Positions 5,039 through 5,996 of a stretch of DNA of 5,996 nucleotides are shown here, piece by piece. The notes beneath the pieces are model-generated. The model was not told the origin of the DNA, did not search any database, and worked only from the letters and a program-made list of their open reading frames with translations. Numbering within the stretch: the first letter of the stretch is position 1; each line of letters begins with the position of its first letter. This DNA is from Candidatus Kapaibacterium sp. Its GTDB lineage: Bacteria; Bacteroidota; Ignavibacteria; Kapaibacteriales; UBA961. The stretch spans positions 1-5,996 of the forward strand of contig JALRFC010000125.1 of NCBI GenBank assembly GCA_023253875.1. Direction: 5' to 3'. The position numbers and the translations under genes are program-made.

Positions 5039-5996
5039 TTACTCATCAGTATTTCTCAATTGTTCCAATGATGAAAAATCTTCCAGAGTTGTGGTGTCTC
5101 CTGAAATCGTACCTTGAGTTACCAATTCTCTGAGTAATCTTCGCATGATTTTCCCACTACGAGTTTTCGGTAAACTATGTGTAAATCTGATTTCATCAGG
5201 TCTTGCCAATGAGCCTATTTCCTTTACAACATGATGCTTCAAGATTGATTCCAATTCCGGTAAATCTTGCGAATAATCCTGATGTATAGTCACAAAAGCA
5301 ATTAATGCATTCCCCTTTATCTCATCAGGTCTGGCAACCACAGCAGCTTCTACAATAGCAGGATGTGAAACAAGTGCGCTTTCGATTTCTGCAGTACCGA
5401 GTCTATGTCCACTGACATTCACGACATCGTCCACTCTGCCCATGATCCAGAAATAACCATCTGCATCTTTTCTTGCACCATCACCAGTGAAGTACATACC
5501 TTCATGTAATTCATTTGGTGGAAATTCTGACCAATACACATTCTTATATCGTTCATCATCACCAAAAATAGTCCTTGCCATACCGGGCCAAGGATATTGT
5601 ATAATCAAATATCCGCCTTCATCAGCTGTACAAGATGCTCCATCTTTTCGTATGACATCGGCCAAAATTCCGGGTAAGGGAAGCGTTGCAGTACCAGGTT
5701 TTAGAGGAATTGCACCTGTTTGAGGTGCTATCATTATTCCACCTGTTTCTGTTTGCCACCAAGTATCAACTATTGGGCATTTAGAGTTTCCAACAGTTTT
5801 ATAATACCACATCCAAGCTTCAGGATTTATTGGCTCTCCAACAGTGCCTAGAAGTTTAAGAGATTTTCTTGAAGTTTTTTTAACAGGCCCGTCTCCTTCT
5901 CTCATTAGAGCTCGTATTGCAGTTGGTGCTGTATAGAAAGTATTAACTTTATACTTATCAATTATTTGCCACCAACGAGAACTATCAGGGTAATTT
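5039..5996 (-). CDS. acs: Acetyl-CoA synthetase, C-terminal half (runs off the right edge)
   Basis: Acs activates acetate with ATP to acetyl-AMP and transfers it to CoA, feeding acetate into central metabolism in the cytosol. The window holds the last 318 residues of a protein normally about 650 long; the reading frame is open from the right edge (NYPDSSRWWQIIDKYKVNTF), so the ATG at 5905 is internal. Numbered from the edge, FYTAPTAIRALM (20-31), VGEPINPEAW (52-61) and the acetate-pocket and adenylation motif DTWWQTETGG (77-86) come first. GDGARKDADGYFW (171-183) and the hinge GRVDDVVNVSGHRLG (186-200) follow. PKTRSGKIMRRLLRE (276-290) contains the catalytic Lys282, the residue that is reversibly acetylated in well-studied Acs enzymes. 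The WWQTET tryptophans indicate acetate rather than longer acyl chains. About six extra residues lie before MYFTGDGA compared with the E. coli protein as I recall it. Its stop is one base from the nitroreductase stop. Confidence 0.96.
   Translation of the reverse strand, partial: NYPDSSRWWQIIDKYKVNTFYTAPTAIRALMREGDGPVKKTSRKSLKLLGTVGEPINPEAWMWYYKTVGNSKCPIVDTWWQTETGGIMIAPQTGAIPLKPGTATLPLPGILADVIRKDGASCTADEGGYLIIQYPWPGMARTIFGDDERYKNVYWSEFPPNELHEGMYFTGDGARKDADGYFWIMGRVDDVVNVSGHRLGTAEIESALVSHPAIVEAAVVARPDEIKGNALIAFVTIHQDYSQDLPELESILKHHVVKEIGSLARPDEIRFTHSLPKTRSGKIMRRLLRELVTQGTISGDTTTLEDFSSLEQLRNTDE

Noticed and set aside
1..5996. Mobile element, phage, CRISPR, toxin-antitoxin or defence signatures
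   Set aside because: No transposase, integrase, terminal repeats, spaced direct repeats, tRNA or small paired toxin-like genes were seen; the genes are all conserved housekeeping families.

Overview
This window is a compact, almost fully coding piece of a chromosome from a diderm (LPS-making) bacterium. AT-rich DNA, a KdsA whose active-site loop reads SYRKANRTS and FTGIGD, and an LptC carrying a lipoprotein signal all resemble the FCB side of the tree (Bacteroidota and relatives such as Ignavibacteria or Kapabacteria). That placement rests on recalled family sequences and is only moderately sure. I see no mobile element, CRISPR array, tRNA, rRNA or defence locus.

From 4257 down to 1, four genes run on the minus strand as one tight unit: ftsK (DNA translocase for chromosome segregation at division), kdsA (Kdo-8-phosphate synthase), lptC (LPS-export lipoprotein) and the first 76 codons of an adenine deaminase (ade) that leaves the window. 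Junctions are a 4-base ATGA overlap, a 23-base overlap and a 1-base gap, so the genes are very likely cotranscribed and translationally coupled. kdsA and lptC share a pathway: one makes the Kdo precursor of the LPS inner core, the other helps carry finished LPS out of the inner membrane. ftsK and ade share only the transcript.

Between ftsK and the plus-strand gene that diverges from it lies the only real non-coding stretch (about 4258-4376). At its centre is a 7+3+7 inverted repeat. On the plus side a good Shine-Dalgarno serves a 29-codon ORF whose stop overlaps the best start of a nitroreductase-family flavoprotein (4459-5037).

The nitroreductase converges, with one base between the stop codons, on the C-terminal half of an acetyl-CoA synthetase (acs) that enters from the right edge on the minus strand.

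Overall this is a housekeeping region. I did not find a convincing new system. The parts most worth a second look are the divergent control region with its central palindrome, and the leader ORF or possible frameshift in front of the nitroreductase.
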